From an uncultured Bartonella sp. (lineage in GTDB: Bacteria > Pseudomonadota > Alphaproteobacteria > Rhizobiales > Rhizobiaceae), in contig NZ_CALYQK010000006.1 of the NCBI RefSeq assembly GCF_945285465.1, positions 1 to 59,209 on the forward strand: a stretch of DNA of 59,209 nt, written 5' to 3'. Of the stretch, positions 37,415-45,581 are shown piece by piece; the first letter of the stretch is position 1, and every line of letters starts with the position of its first letter. The notes beneath the pieces were generated by a model, which was not told the origin of the DNA, made no database searches, and was given only the letters and a program-made list of their open reading frames with translations. Made by a program: the position numbers and the translations under genes.

Positions 37415-38827
37415 ATGGCTAAACCAGAAAAAATGAAAAAATCTGATGCCAAGGCATTTGAAGCTCGGCTGCATGCAGACGAGGCAAAATATTGCTCGTT
37501 CGGTGATACGGTTCATTATGTAAATCCGCCCAAAATATTTGCCGGTTGTGAAGGCTCCTATATGTATGATCTGGAAGGTGTGCCTTATCTTGATCTGCAA
37601 ATGTGGTATTCGGCATGCAACTTCGGTTATGCAAATGCCCGCCTTGACAATGTTTTGAAAAAACAGGTGGATACCTTGCCGCAGGTGGCAAGCCAATATC
37701 TGCATCCGACAAAAATCGAACTTGCAAAAATTATAGCCGAAGACATGAAAAAGAAATTCGGCCTTGACGGTCGAATTCATTTCAATGTTGGCGGTTCACA
37801 ATGTATCGAAGACTCTTTGAAGGTTGTTAGAAATGCAAAGGCGGGCAAAAGCCTGATGTTTGCCTTTGAAGGCGGCTATCATGGTCGCACGCTTGGTGCT
37901 TCTTCGATTACCTCGAGTTATCGCTATCGTCGTCGTTATGGACATTTCAGCGAACGCGCCATGTTTATGCCGTTCCCTTATCCGTTCCGTCGCCCGAAGG
38001 GAATGACGGTCGAAGAATATGGCGAACATTGTGTCAACGAATTTGCCCGGCTTTTTGAAACCGAATATAACGGAGTTTGGGATCCGAAAGCCAATGAAAC
38101 CGAGTACGCTGCCTTTTATATCGAGCCGCTCCAAGGAACGGGTGGCTACGTTATTCCACCGCGCAATTTCTTTAAAGGCATCAAAAAAGTTCTTGATGAA
38201 CATGGAATACTTCTTGTTGTTGATGAAATTCAGATGGGATTTTACCGCACCGGCAAACTGTGGTCGGTCGAACATTTCGGCGTAACGCCCGATGTCCTTG
38301 TTTTTGCAAAATCCCTGACCAATGGCCTTAACCCGTTAGGTGGCTTGTGGGCTCGTGAAGAGTTGATTAACCCGAAGACATTTCCGCCCGGTTCGACCCA
38401 TTCGACTTTTGCCTCCAATCCGCTCGGTACGGCTTTGGGCCTTGAAGTTTTCCATATGCTTGCCGAAAGCGATTATGAAACGATGGTTATGGCAAAAGGC
38501 AAACATTTTCTGGAAGGCTTGCAAGACTTGCAAAAAAGACATCCCGAAATTGGCGATGTTGATGGTCTGGGGCTGGCATTGCGTGCCGAAATCTGCACCG
38601 AAGACGGTTTTACCCCGAATAGGGAACTTCTTGACCGCATGGTTGATATCGGTCTTTCGGGCGATCTTGATTGGCAAGGCAAAAAGACCGGGCTCGTTCT
38701 TGATGTCGGTGGTTATTATAAAAATGTCATTACGCTGGCACCATCCCTTCATATTACAACCGAAGAGATCGACAAGGCTATTTCTTTATTGGACCAATTG
38801 CTGACGCGGGCGAAAAACGGTCGGTAA
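37415..38827 (+). CDS. Class III PLP-dependent aminotransferase
   Basis: This is a 470-residue fold-type I enzyme of the ornithine/acetylornithine/GABA group. The PLP phosphate segment NVGGSQCIEDSLKVV, the stacking FEGGYHGRTLGASS, the Asp of VVDEIQMGFYRTG and the Schiff-base Lys in VFAKSLTNGLNPLGG (about residue 297) are all intact. Substrates of the group are omega-amino groups such as ornithine, lysine, putrescine or GABA; the specificity here is unknown. GGAG precedes the ATG. The gene opens the unusual cluster at 37-47 kb and ends at a strong hairpin. Confidence 0.9.
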   Translation: MAKPEKMKKSDAKAFEARLHADEAKYCSFGDTVHYVNPPKIFAGCEGSYMYDLEGVPYLDLQMWYSACNFGYANARLDNVLKKQVDTLPQVASQYLHPTKIELAKIIAEDMKKKFGLDGRIHFNVGGSQCIEDSLKVVRNAKAGKSLMFAFEGGYHGRTLGASSITSSYRYRRRYGHFSERAMFMPFPYPFRRPKGMTVEEYGEHCVNEFARLFETEYNGVWDPKANETEYAAFYIEPLQGTGGYVIPPRNFFKGIKKVLDEHGILLVVDEIQMGFYRTGKLWSVEHFGVTPDVLVFAKSLTNGLNPLGGLWAREELINPKTFPPGSTHSTFASNPLGTALGLEVFHMLAESDYETMVMAKGKHFLEGLQDLQKRHPEIGDVDGLGLALRAEICTEDGFTPNRELLDRMVDIGLSGDLDWQGKKTGLVLDVGGYYKNVITLAPSLHITTEEIDKAISLLDQLLTRAKNGR

Positions 38828-38868
38828 ACCAATTTCTGACAGTTAGAATAGCCGTCAATTTTTCCACT

Positions 38869-38897
38869 ATGAAGGGGAAATGTCCCTTCCCCTTCAT
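38869..38897. terminator. Strong 11-base hairpin after the class III aminotransferase
   Basis: ATGAAGGGGAA at 38869-38879 pairs perfectly with TTCCCCTTCAT at 38887-38897 over a 7-base loop. The tail is only weakly T-rich. It separates the aminotransferase from the GNAT gene 97 bases downstream and is a likely terminator. Confidence 0.7.
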
Positions 38898-38994
38898 TCA
38901 TTATTTGAATAATCCGCTTTTGCTTTCAATCAACCCAGAACAGAATTGTCCATCAAACCCGGTTTGCAATTTTCGACTGATGAACTGTTGAAAC

Positions 38995-40101
38995 ATGGAA
39001 AAACAACAAAAGATAGATGCAGTAATAAAAGCTTGGTCAAACAAGCTGGAGCCCGATTATCTTTTGGCGTGTTTTTTATCTTATCCGCCAGTCGATTTTA
39101 AAGCCGGTATTGACGAGTTGGGATTGCCGGTATTTTCTGCCCGCTTCGACCTGACCACAACAATGGATTTGGCTGAAAGAAAACGTCTGCAATCTTTGCC
39201 TTTTTACAAAATCTGGTCACGGCGGCTCACGTTTAAAACATTATTCGTCGGCACCACTGTTTCAGAATTTTCGCCGCTACCAACGCCCTTTGACAGTCAA
39301 AAAGCTGCCCGATTTTTAACAAACGAAGCGCAAAAAAAAGACTATTCTCTGGTCATTGTCAAAGATTTACCAACAGCTTCTGCACTTATATCTGACGAAG
39401 ACGCGCAAAAGACAGCCGAATTTCTTGAAAAAATGAAACAAAGCGGCTTTATTTCTGTCGAAGGCCAGGCTCTGGCCTATGTCCCGGTTGATTACGCATC
39501 TTGTGACGATTTTCTTTCTCGTTTTTCCAAAAACCGCCGCAAAGATTTCCGGCGCAAAATGCGTGTCATGGACGAGCTTGACATTGAAGTTCTTGAAAGC
39601 AATTCGCCGGCCCTCCAAAACGGCGATCTTCTCAAACAATTCTATGCACTTTATGTGCAGGTTTTTGCGCAGAGCGACATTCATTTCGATCTGTTGAGCG
39701 AAGAATTTTTTAAAAAACTGTTACAAAGCGGCGACGAAAGCCTTCGTGTTTTCGTTTATCGTGATCGCAATGGAAAATTGCTCGGCTATAATATCTGCTT
39801 TGTCATTAACGACATGCTTATCGACAAATATATCGGTTTTGACTATCCACAAGCGACAGACAACAATCTTTATTTTGTCAGTTGGTTTTTTAACCTTGAA
39901 TATGCGCGTTTGAATGGCCTAAAATATTATGTTGCCGGTTGGACCGATCCAGAAATCAAAGCCTATCTGGGGGCAAAATTTGTTTATACCCGCCACGCTG
40001 TTTTTATCAGAAACCGGCTTTTGCGGTGGATATTGAAACATTTCCAGCATCATTTTGAAAGTGATGCACGTTTAAAACTTCAAGGAGACGACCAATTATG
40101 A
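38995..40101 (+). CDS. GNAT-type acyltransferase (Acetyltransf_6/FemAB-like)
   Basis: The 368-residue protein has the two-lobed architecture of BioF2/Acetyltransf_6 acyltransferases. The diagnostic basic segment FSKNRRKDFRRKMRVMDEL lies at about 176-194, followed by a C-terminal lobe with ESLRVFVYRDRNGKLLGYNICF, DNNLYFVSWFFNLEYA and the conserved AGWTDPEIKAYLGAKF. Such enzymes move acyl or aminoacyl groups onto amines or glycans. The substrate is unknown. Its stop overlaps the ureohydrolase start in ATGA, so the two are coupled. Confidence 0.82.
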   Translation: MEKQQKIDAVIKAWSNKLEPDYLLACFLSYPPVDFKAGIDELGLPVFSARFDLTTTMDLAERKRLQSLPFYKIWSRRLTFKTLFVGTTVSEFSPLPTPFDSQKAARFLTNEAQKKDYSLVIVKDLPTASALISDEDAQKTAEFLEKMKQSGFISVEGQALAYVPVDYASCDDFLSRFSKNRRKDFRRKMRVMDELDIEVLESNSPALQNGDLLKQFYALYVQVFAQSDIHFDLLSEEFFKKLLQSGDESLRVFVYRDRNGKLLGYNICFVINDMLIDKYIGFDYPQATDNNLYFVSWFFNLEYARLNGLKYYVAGWTDPEIKAYLGAKFVYTRHAVFIRNRLLRWILKHFQHHFESDARLKLQGDDQL

Positions 40102-40973
40102 AAAGTCCTGTTATCCTTGATTTCGACCATAGCGTAGGAAAATTCGACGGCTCGATCAATATTGACCTTACAAACTGGCAGGATGCTATCCGCTATGCAA
40201 CGAGTCTTGCCAATTTTCAACGTCTTGAAGAAAAGTTACAAACAGTGATTCCGGAAAAACCGGGTACAGTTTTTTTGGGTAGCGGCGACTATCACCATGT
40301 CAGCCAGCTATTGATAAAACACCAACACAAAAATTTGCAAAAAGAACACCTGACAGTAATTGTGATTGATAACCACCCCGACAATATGCGCTATCCTTTT
40401 GGCATCCATTGTGGCTCGTGGATGAGCTATGCCGCAGCCTTGCCATTTGTCGACCATGTTCATGTTGTCGGCATTACATCGCACGATATCGGCATAAAAC
40501 ATGCCATTGAAAACCGCCTGAAACCGTTAATACAGGATAAACTGACATATTGGTCAACCGGTGTCGATGTGGGGTGGGCAAGTTTTATAGGTTTAAAAAG
40601 TGCTTTTCAGACATTTGCTAATGTCGATGATATGATGTCGGCCTTTATCAGCACCATCTACAAGGAAACAGCACCGGTCTATCTTTCGATTGATAAAGAT
40701 GCCTTGTCAGCACAATTTATCCACACCAATTGGGATCAGGGTGCAATGGAACCGCGTCACTTGAGCGATCTTATTACCAATCTTGGCAACAGGCTGATCG
40801 GCTGTGATGTGACCGGCGAGGTATCAAACTATGTTTATAAAAACTTCTGGAAACGTTTATTGAGCAAGCTTGATGGCCAAAGCCCCATAGCAGAACAACA
40901 ACTGATCCAATGGCAAAGCGAGCAACAGCGCTTAAACGAGAAATTGATTACGCTGCTTTCACCCTATTTATAG
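40098..40973 (+). CDS. Divergent ureohydrolase (arginase/agmatinase-fold) protein
   Basis: The 291-residue product keeps the binuclear metal-site plan of the arginase superfamily in altered form. GSGDYHH (61-67) takes the place of GGDHS, DNHPDN (91-96) of DAHxD and SIDKDAL (197-203) of SxDxDxxD, so all expected His/Asp ligands are present. Substrate-loop motifs of true arginase or agmatinase are not evident, so the substrate is open (a guanidino or amide compound is the family expectation). AAGGAGACGA stands before the ATG. It is coupled to the GNAT and convergent with the sensor kinase. Confidence 0.8.
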   Translation: MKSPVILDFDHSVGKFDGSINIDLTNWQDAIRYATSLANFQRLEEKLQTVIPEKPGTVFLGSGDYHHVSQLLIKHQHKNLQKEHLTVIVIDNHPDNMRYPFGIHCGSWMSYAAALPFVDHVHVVGITSHDIGIKHAIENRLKPLIQDKLTYWSTGVDVGWASFIGLKSAFQTFANVDDMMSAFISTIYKETAPVYLSIDKDALSAQFIHTNWDQGAMEPRHLSDLITNLGNRLIGCDVTGEVSNYVYKNFWKRLLSKLDGQSPIAEQQLIQWQSEQQRLNEKLITLLSPYL

Positions 40974-41005
40974 GCGATATTTGCTGCCACCAAAACATTG
41001 CCTTT

Positions 41006-42376
41006 TTATATTCCCAAACGCATGACAAAGCGCGCACCCCCCAGCCGGCTTGACAGCACAAATGCCGAACCATGATGAAGTTCGGCAATAGCACGGACAA
41101 ATGCCAGCCCCACGCCATACCCCTCATGCGAACCGTATTTGTCGCTATCAAGGCGAAAAAACGGTGAAAATATCTCTTCGCGCGCATTTTCGGCAATGCC
41201 CGGCCCGTCATCGTCAAATTCAAAAATCAGGCCGTCATCCTGCTTGTAAATATGGATATGAACTTTGGAACGGGCATATTTGAAAGCATTGAGGACAAGA
41301 TTACGAAATGCCATAGCTGCCAATTCGCGATCGATTGAGCCATCAACATTGGCAATGTCATAGCTTACTTCAAATCCTTTCGGTTTTAGCAAAGACAGGT
41401 CATCAATAATATTTTCCGCCCATCGTTTGATATGAACAGTTTCAAGCTTTGTCGGCATGTTTTTGTTGTTCATGCGAAAATAATCGAGCGAAATTTTTAT
41501 CAATTGCTCGAGCTCGTTTATATCTTTGTCAATTCCGGCATAGAGTTTTGTTTTTTCCTGTGGTCGGGAGTCTTCAAGCATGCTTAAGGCAAAACGCAGT
41601 CGTGCCAATGGTGTACGAAATTCGTGCGCCATGGCGTGCATCATCGTCCGGCTATGACCGACAAGAAGCTCGAGCCGCGTCGCCATATCGTTAATGACGT
41701 GCCCGATCATTTTTAACGGCTCGCTGCGTATTCTTGGAACGCGCGCCGTCAACTCACCCTCGCCCAATTGGTTGGCAGTCAATCTGATTGCACGCGCTTC
41801 ACGCCAAAGATTGGAAAACGCAAAATATAGAATGGCAAAAAACAACAGCGCGTTGACAATTGTCAGCAATGCCAAAAGAATAAAAATGGCACTGGCATTG
41901 GCATCGTTTATATCGGTGGTAACAAGAGGGCCAAGTTTCAAATAGCCACCCGATTGCAGCTTGGCATAGATATGGTCGTCTTCATCGTCATAAGCAAAAT
42001 TATAGCGATCGAGTTGTTCTTGAACATCGTCGGTAAATTTTGTCGGCCTTTCAATATAGGCAAGGCGGAAATGGAAATGTGGCTGCAACTTTTCCAAAAC
42101 CTGTGACGGGGTTTTGGCCGGTTCGCTTTTTATCGCCTGATCAATCATATAGACCGTGCCTTGATGGGCATCGCGTTCGATATCGGCATCGTCTATAATA
42201 CCTGTCCAGTCGGCTGGCAAGGCAAGAAAAAGCTGTAAAGTGCCATAAGCGACACCGCCTTGTAAAAAAAACAAAACCAGAAGTATGCTGATTGAGCGCA
42301 CCATAACAATGCGATGACGGCTTTTCCGGTGTTCGTCGGAAATGTCGCTTTTCATGTTTTTTTTCTTTTTTATCAT
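41006..42376 (-). CDS. Two-component sensor histidine kinase, RstB-like
   Basis: This is a membrane sensor kinase of about 456 residues. The first transmembrane helix is at about 24-48, a periplasmic sensor domain of about 115 residues follows, and a second helix lies at about 162-188. HAMP then precedes the dimerisation helix MAHEFRTPLARLRFALSML with the phospho-His at about 251. The ATPase domain has NLVLNAFKYA (N box), FDDDGPGIAENA (G1) and GYGVGLAFVRAIA (G2). I place the start at the ATG at 42376, which overlaps the regulator stop in ATGA after GGAAGGAG. The signal is unknown. It lies inside the unusual cluster. Confidence 0.9.
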   Translation of the reverse strand: MIKKKKNMKSDISDEHRKSRHRIVMVRSISILLVLFFLQGGVAYGTLQLFLALPADWTGIIDDADIERDAHQGTVYMIDQAIKSEPAKTPSQVLEKLQPHFHFRLAYIERPTKFTDDVQEQLDRYNFAYDDEDDHIYAKLQSGGYLKLGPLVTTDINDANASAIFILLALLTIVNALLFFAILYFAFSNLWREARAIRLTANQLGEGELTARVPRIRSEPLKMIGHVINDMATRLELLVGHSRTMMHAMAHEFRTPLARLRFALSMLEDSRPQEKTKLYAGIDKDINELEQLIKISLDYFRMNNKNMPTKLETVHIKRWAENIIDDLSLLKPKGFEVSYDIANVDGSIDRELAAMAFRNLVLNAFKYARSKVHIHIYKQDDGLIFEFDDDGPGIAENAREEIFSPFFRLDSDKYGSHEGYGVGLAFVRAIAELHHGSAFVLSSRLGGARFVMRLGI

Positions 42377-43101
42377 TCTCCTTCCCATTGTAGAAAAAGA
42401 TAACCCTTGGCACGAACCGTTTTGATGAAACGCGGATTGTCAAGATCATCACCCAAACGACGACGCAACCGTGAAATCCGCGCGTCAATTGACCGGTCCA
42501 ACCCGTCAAACTCGATACCACGCAACGCGTTCAATATGTCGTCTCGCGATAAAATCTGTCCGGCATGGCTGGCAAGAAGCCACAAAAGATCAAATTCCGC
42601 AGTAGTAAGATCCACTGTTTCGTCATCGATGAGAACAACACGATTATCCGCCTCAATAACAAGATTGCCGAATGTCAGTTTCGTTCGCAATGGCGCATTG
42701 TTTTGCGTTTCTAAATGGTTATTTTCAACAATTTCGCTTTCTTTTCTGCGCAGAAGAGCACGTATATGGGCAAGAAGCCGACGCGGCTCGACCGGCTTCG
42801 ACATATAATCATCTGCACCAAGCTCAAGCCCGATAATTTCATCAATATCATCCTCGCTCGCGGTCATGATAAGAATGGCACCATTATAAAACGGACGCAC
42901 ATCACGACAAACATCAAAGCCCGATTTTCCCGGAAGCATAACATCAAGTATTGCCAGATCGGGCGTTTGCTCTTTAATTGCCGCTTCGGCCGTGTCACCT
43001 CGAGGATGAACAGTCACATCATAATTCTGCCGTTTCAAATAGTCGGAAACAAGTTCGGCAAGTCTTGTATCATCTTCTATTATAAGAATTTTTTTGTTCA
43101 T
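42373..43101 (-). CDS. Two-component response regulator, OmpR/RstA family
   Basis: The 242-residue regulator has a receiver domain with the acidic pair EDD at 9-11, the phospho-acceptor Asp53 in AILDVMLPG and Lys in YMSKPVEPRR. A winged-helix DNA-binding domain follows (LTTAEFDLLWLLASHAGQ, GLDRSIDARISRLRRRLGDD). The ATG at 43101 gives the family start MNKKILIIEDD; a longer frame to 43146 adds 15 residues. It is divergent from the HAD phosphatase gene 134 bases away, so it may control the export and biosynthesis genes on that side. Confidence 0.92.
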   Translation of the reverse strand: MNKKILIIEDDTRLAELVSDYLKRQNYDVTVHPRGDTAEAAIKEQTPDLAILDVMLPGKSGFDVCRDVRPFYNGAILIMTASEDDIDEIIGLELGADDYMSKPVEPRRLLAHIRALLRRKESEIVENNHLETQNNAPLRTKLTFGNLVIEADNRVVLIDDETVDLTTAEFDLLWLLASHAGQILSRDDILNALRGIEFDGLDRSIDARISRLRRRLGDDLDNPRFIKTVRAKGYLFLQWEGE

Positions 43102-43235
43102 GCGGGGTTTTCTTTTCCGGTTACAGAAATGCAACAAAGAACGCATATTCGTGTTTATTGTTTATAGATAAAAGATACCTCTCTATCAAGCTGACCGAGT
43201 CAAAGTTTATTGTAATCGTGGAGATTAAGACGAAT

Positions 43236-43945
43236 ATGACAAGAACGTTGCCTAATGCTTTTCAAGCGGCGAGCGCTCCCGTTTTTTCGACGGTTTTTAT
43301 TGATTTTGACGGAACAATTGCCGATAACGACGTTACTGATACCTTATTGGAACGTTTTGCCGCACCCGAATGGCAAAAGATTGAAAATGAATGGCTTTCC
43401 GGCAAAATTGGTTCACGCGAATGCATGATGCAACAGATCGCTCTGTTGAACGCTTCTCCTGCCGATCTCGTTCAATGCCTTGATGAAATGAAAATTGATC
43501 CCGCCTTTGCCGATTTCATTCATATGCTCGAACATGATGATATTGATGTTTCAATAGTCAGTGACGGGCTTGATTTTAGCATTCGCTCGATTTTGCAACG
43601 TTATGGCCTCGGCCATATCAAAATTCTGGCCAACCGTCTTCTTTATTGCGGTAACAGTCGCTGGCAGCTACAATTTCCCTACAAAAATACCGCATGTCCG
43701 GCGGGAAATTGCAAATGCCGGCATTTTGCCAATATAAAAAATGGCTTTACGCTCTATATCGGTGATGGCACATCCGATTTTGCGCGTCTGAAAAAGCCGA
43801 TCTGGTATTGGCGAAAGGAAAACTCGCCAATTATTGCGCCATTAATGGCATTGACCATATTGCCGTCGATAATTTTACCGACATAATGCAGATCTGGCAT
43901 AATTTACAACGTCCGGAAAAATCGCTCCGGCGGGTGGCTTCATGA
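43236..43945 (+). pseudogene. MtnX-like HAD-IB phosphatase interrupted by a one-base frameshift
   Basis: The frame from the ATG at 43236 codes a HAD phosphatase with the nucleophile motif FIDFDGTIADND (about 21-32), SIVSDGLDF and a cysteine-rich CPAGNCKCRH insert, reaching YIGDGTSDF. There the phase fails: as written it goes on for about 35 unrelated residues to 43886. Adding one T to the T-run at 43778-43781 restores GDGTSDFCASEKADLVLAKG and then IDHIAVDNFTDIMQIWHNL, ending at TGA 43943-43945. That stop overlaps the next start in ATGA, exactly as in the rest of the operon. The gene would then encode 236 residues. It may be a real mutation, phase variation in the T-run, or a base-calling error. 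Confidence 0.85.
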
Positions 43946-44799
43946 TTACCGATGTCAGCTTTTTCTATAAAGGTGGGCGGGCCGGTATTCTTCTCATCCA
44001 TGGATTGACCGGAACACCGGCAGAAATGCAGATTTTGGGCAAAGGTCTCCATAAAGCCGGCTTTACCGTCTACGGTATGCAACTTGCCGGCCATTGTGGC
44101 GATGAAAATGACTTGCTGGCCACAAGCTGGCATGACTGGTATGGAAGTGTCGAGCGAGCAGCCGACAGACTTTTACAACATGTTGATACAGTTTTTGTCG
44201 GTGGTCTTTCGATGGGAGCTGTATTGGCACTGAAATATGCCGCTGATCATCCACAAATGGTAAAAGGATGCGGTGTCTACGGGCCGACATTCGTTTATGA
44301 TGGCTGGTCGATACCCCGTTATCTCCAACACTGTGTATTTTTGTTAAAATGGTTCAAGGCACTCGGTATTTTCCAAAAAAGTGTATTTATCGAGCGCCCG
44401 CCTTATGGACTTAAGGACGAACGAATTCGCAAAACTGTTTCGGAAAGTATGCTTTCTGGTGATAGTGCCAAAGGCGGGCTTGCCGGAAATCCTCTTGGTT
44501 CGCTTGCCGAAATGCAAGAACTTGCAAAAGTGACCAAAGCGCAATTGCATGATATCACGGTACCATGTCTCGTTATGCATGCAAAAAACGATGATATTGC
44601 CAATATCGAAACAAATTCCGGTCTTGTGGCCCATTCTGTAGCCGGTCCTGTTAAAATGACAGCGTTGGAGAATAGTTATCATATGGTAACAATCGACCGC
44701 GACCGCAAAAAAGTCATTCAGGAAAGTGTCGATTTTTTTCAGAGCATTAAGCTCCGAAGGAGCATTGGAACCTCCTCACATCAATTCTTTTATTCATGA
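43942..44799 (+). CDS. Alpha/beta hydrolase, carboxylesterase Est30-like
   Basis: This is a 285-residue serine hydrolase. LLIHGLTGTPAEM (17-29) gives the oxyanion loop, GGLSMG with Ser90 is the nucleophile elbow, an Asp in MHAKNDDIANI and a His in ENSYHMVTID complete the triad. A lid-like segment around 120-170 is hydrophobic. Relatives hydrolyse short acyl esters or monoacylglycerols. Its role in the coupled run between a phosphatase and two exporter subunits suggests it removes a protecting acyl group or trims a lipid intermediate. The ATG overlaps the restored phosphatase stop. Confidence 0.88.
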   Translation: MITDVSFFYKGGRAGILLIHGLTGTPAEMQILGKGLHKAGFTVYGMQLAGHCGDENDLLATSWHDWYGSVERAADRLLQHVDTVFVGGLSMGAVLALKYAADHPQMVKGCGVYGPTFVYDGWSIPRYLQHCVFLLKWFKALGIFQKSVFIERPPYGLKDERIRKTVSESMLSGDSAKGGLAGNPLGSLAEMQELAKVTKAQLHDITVPCLVMHAKNDDIANIETNSGLVAHSVAGPVKMTALENSYHMVTIDRDRKKVIQESVDFFQSIKLRRSIGTSSHQFFYS

Positions 44800-44811
44800 A
44801 ATGGCGTGATA

Positions 44812-45180
44812 ATGAGCTGGCTTATATTTTTTGTCTGGTTTGGTAATATTGTGTGTGATACAATCGGTCAACTGGCGTTCAAAGGTGCGGCAATCGAGCC
44901 GGACGAGGACAAAGAACCCGATTCTCTCTTGCATTACTGGGGTGCACTATTGCGCCAGCCATTATTATGGCTTGGTATTTTTGCCTATATTGCCGAATTT
45001 TTGCTGTGGACGGCATTTCTCACTCTGGTACCTTTGTCAGAAGGCATTTTGTTGGGCTCCATCAATATTATTGTTATTATGGTTTTAGGCCGTTTATTTT
45101 TTAATGAAAAACTCACGCCTATGCGTGTCCTTGGTATCAGTTTTGTTGCCATTGGTGTTGCTGTAGTGGGAGCTTTTTGA
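44812..45180 (+). CDS. Small EamA/SMR-type membrane protein, subunit 1
   Basis: The 122-residue protein has four predicted helices in the SMR/EamA half-transporter pattern: an N-terminal helix with FGNIVCDTIGQLAFKGAA, then LLWTAFLTLVPLSEGILLGSI, RLFFNEKLTPMRVLGI and a final GVAVVGAF helix. The central acidic and polar residues are DTIGQ and FNEKLT. Like ArnE/ArnF, such four-helix proteins work as pairs to flip or export amphipathic compounds. The ATG at 44812 is chosen; a GTG at 44806 is possible. Its stop shares a base with the next ATG. Confidence 0.85.
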   Translation: MSWLIFFVWFGNIVCDTIGQLAFKGAAIEPDEDKEPDSLLHYWGALLRQPLLWLGIFAYIAEFLLWTAFLTLVPLSEGILLGSINIIVIMVLGRLFFNEKLTPMRVLGISFVAIGVAVVGAF

Positions 45181-45581
45181 TGCGCCGTTTCTATATATTG
45201 GGTTTTTTCTTTCTTATGATGTTTGACACTGTCGGGCAAATCAGTTTCAAACTTTCAGCAACAGCGGCCGAACCGCTAGAAGCAAATTTTAGCTGGGTAA
45301 CCAGAATTTTCTCCCATCCTTTTGTTTATTTTGCCATTCTCGGTTATGTGGGTGCTTTTTTCACCTGGATGACGTTGCTGCGGCGTGCACCGGTGGGGCC
45401 CGCTTTTGCTGCTTCACATCTTGAGGTAGTCACCGTTATGATTGCTTCGGTCATTATTTTTGGTGAAACAATTTCCCTAGCCCATTTTGCCGGTGCGCTT
45501 TTTATTGTCGCGGGCATTGTCTGTCTTGCCTTTGCCGAGAGAAACGAAATAGAAAAAGAAAAAGGGCTATCCAAACAATGA
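45180..45581 (+). CDS. Small EamA/SMR-type membrane protein, subunit 2
   Basis: The 133-residue four-helix partner of the preceding protein repeats its marks: MMFDTVGQISFKLSA, FFTWMTLLRRAPVGPAFAAS, IIFGETISLAHFAGALFIVAG, then a charged tail. The matching DTxGQ...FK pattern in both proteins shows a duplicated gene pair that should form a heterodimer with opposite topology. GGGAG lies about seven bases before the ATG, and TGATG joins it to subunit 1. Its stop overlaps the DegT gene start in ATGA. Confidence 0.85.
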   Translation: MRRFYILGFFFLMMFDTVGQISFKLSATAAEPLEANFSWVTRIFSHPFVYFAILGYVGAFFTWMTLLRRAPVGPAFAASHLEVVTVMIASVIIFGETISLAHFAGALFIVAGIVCLAFAERNEIEKEKGLSKQ

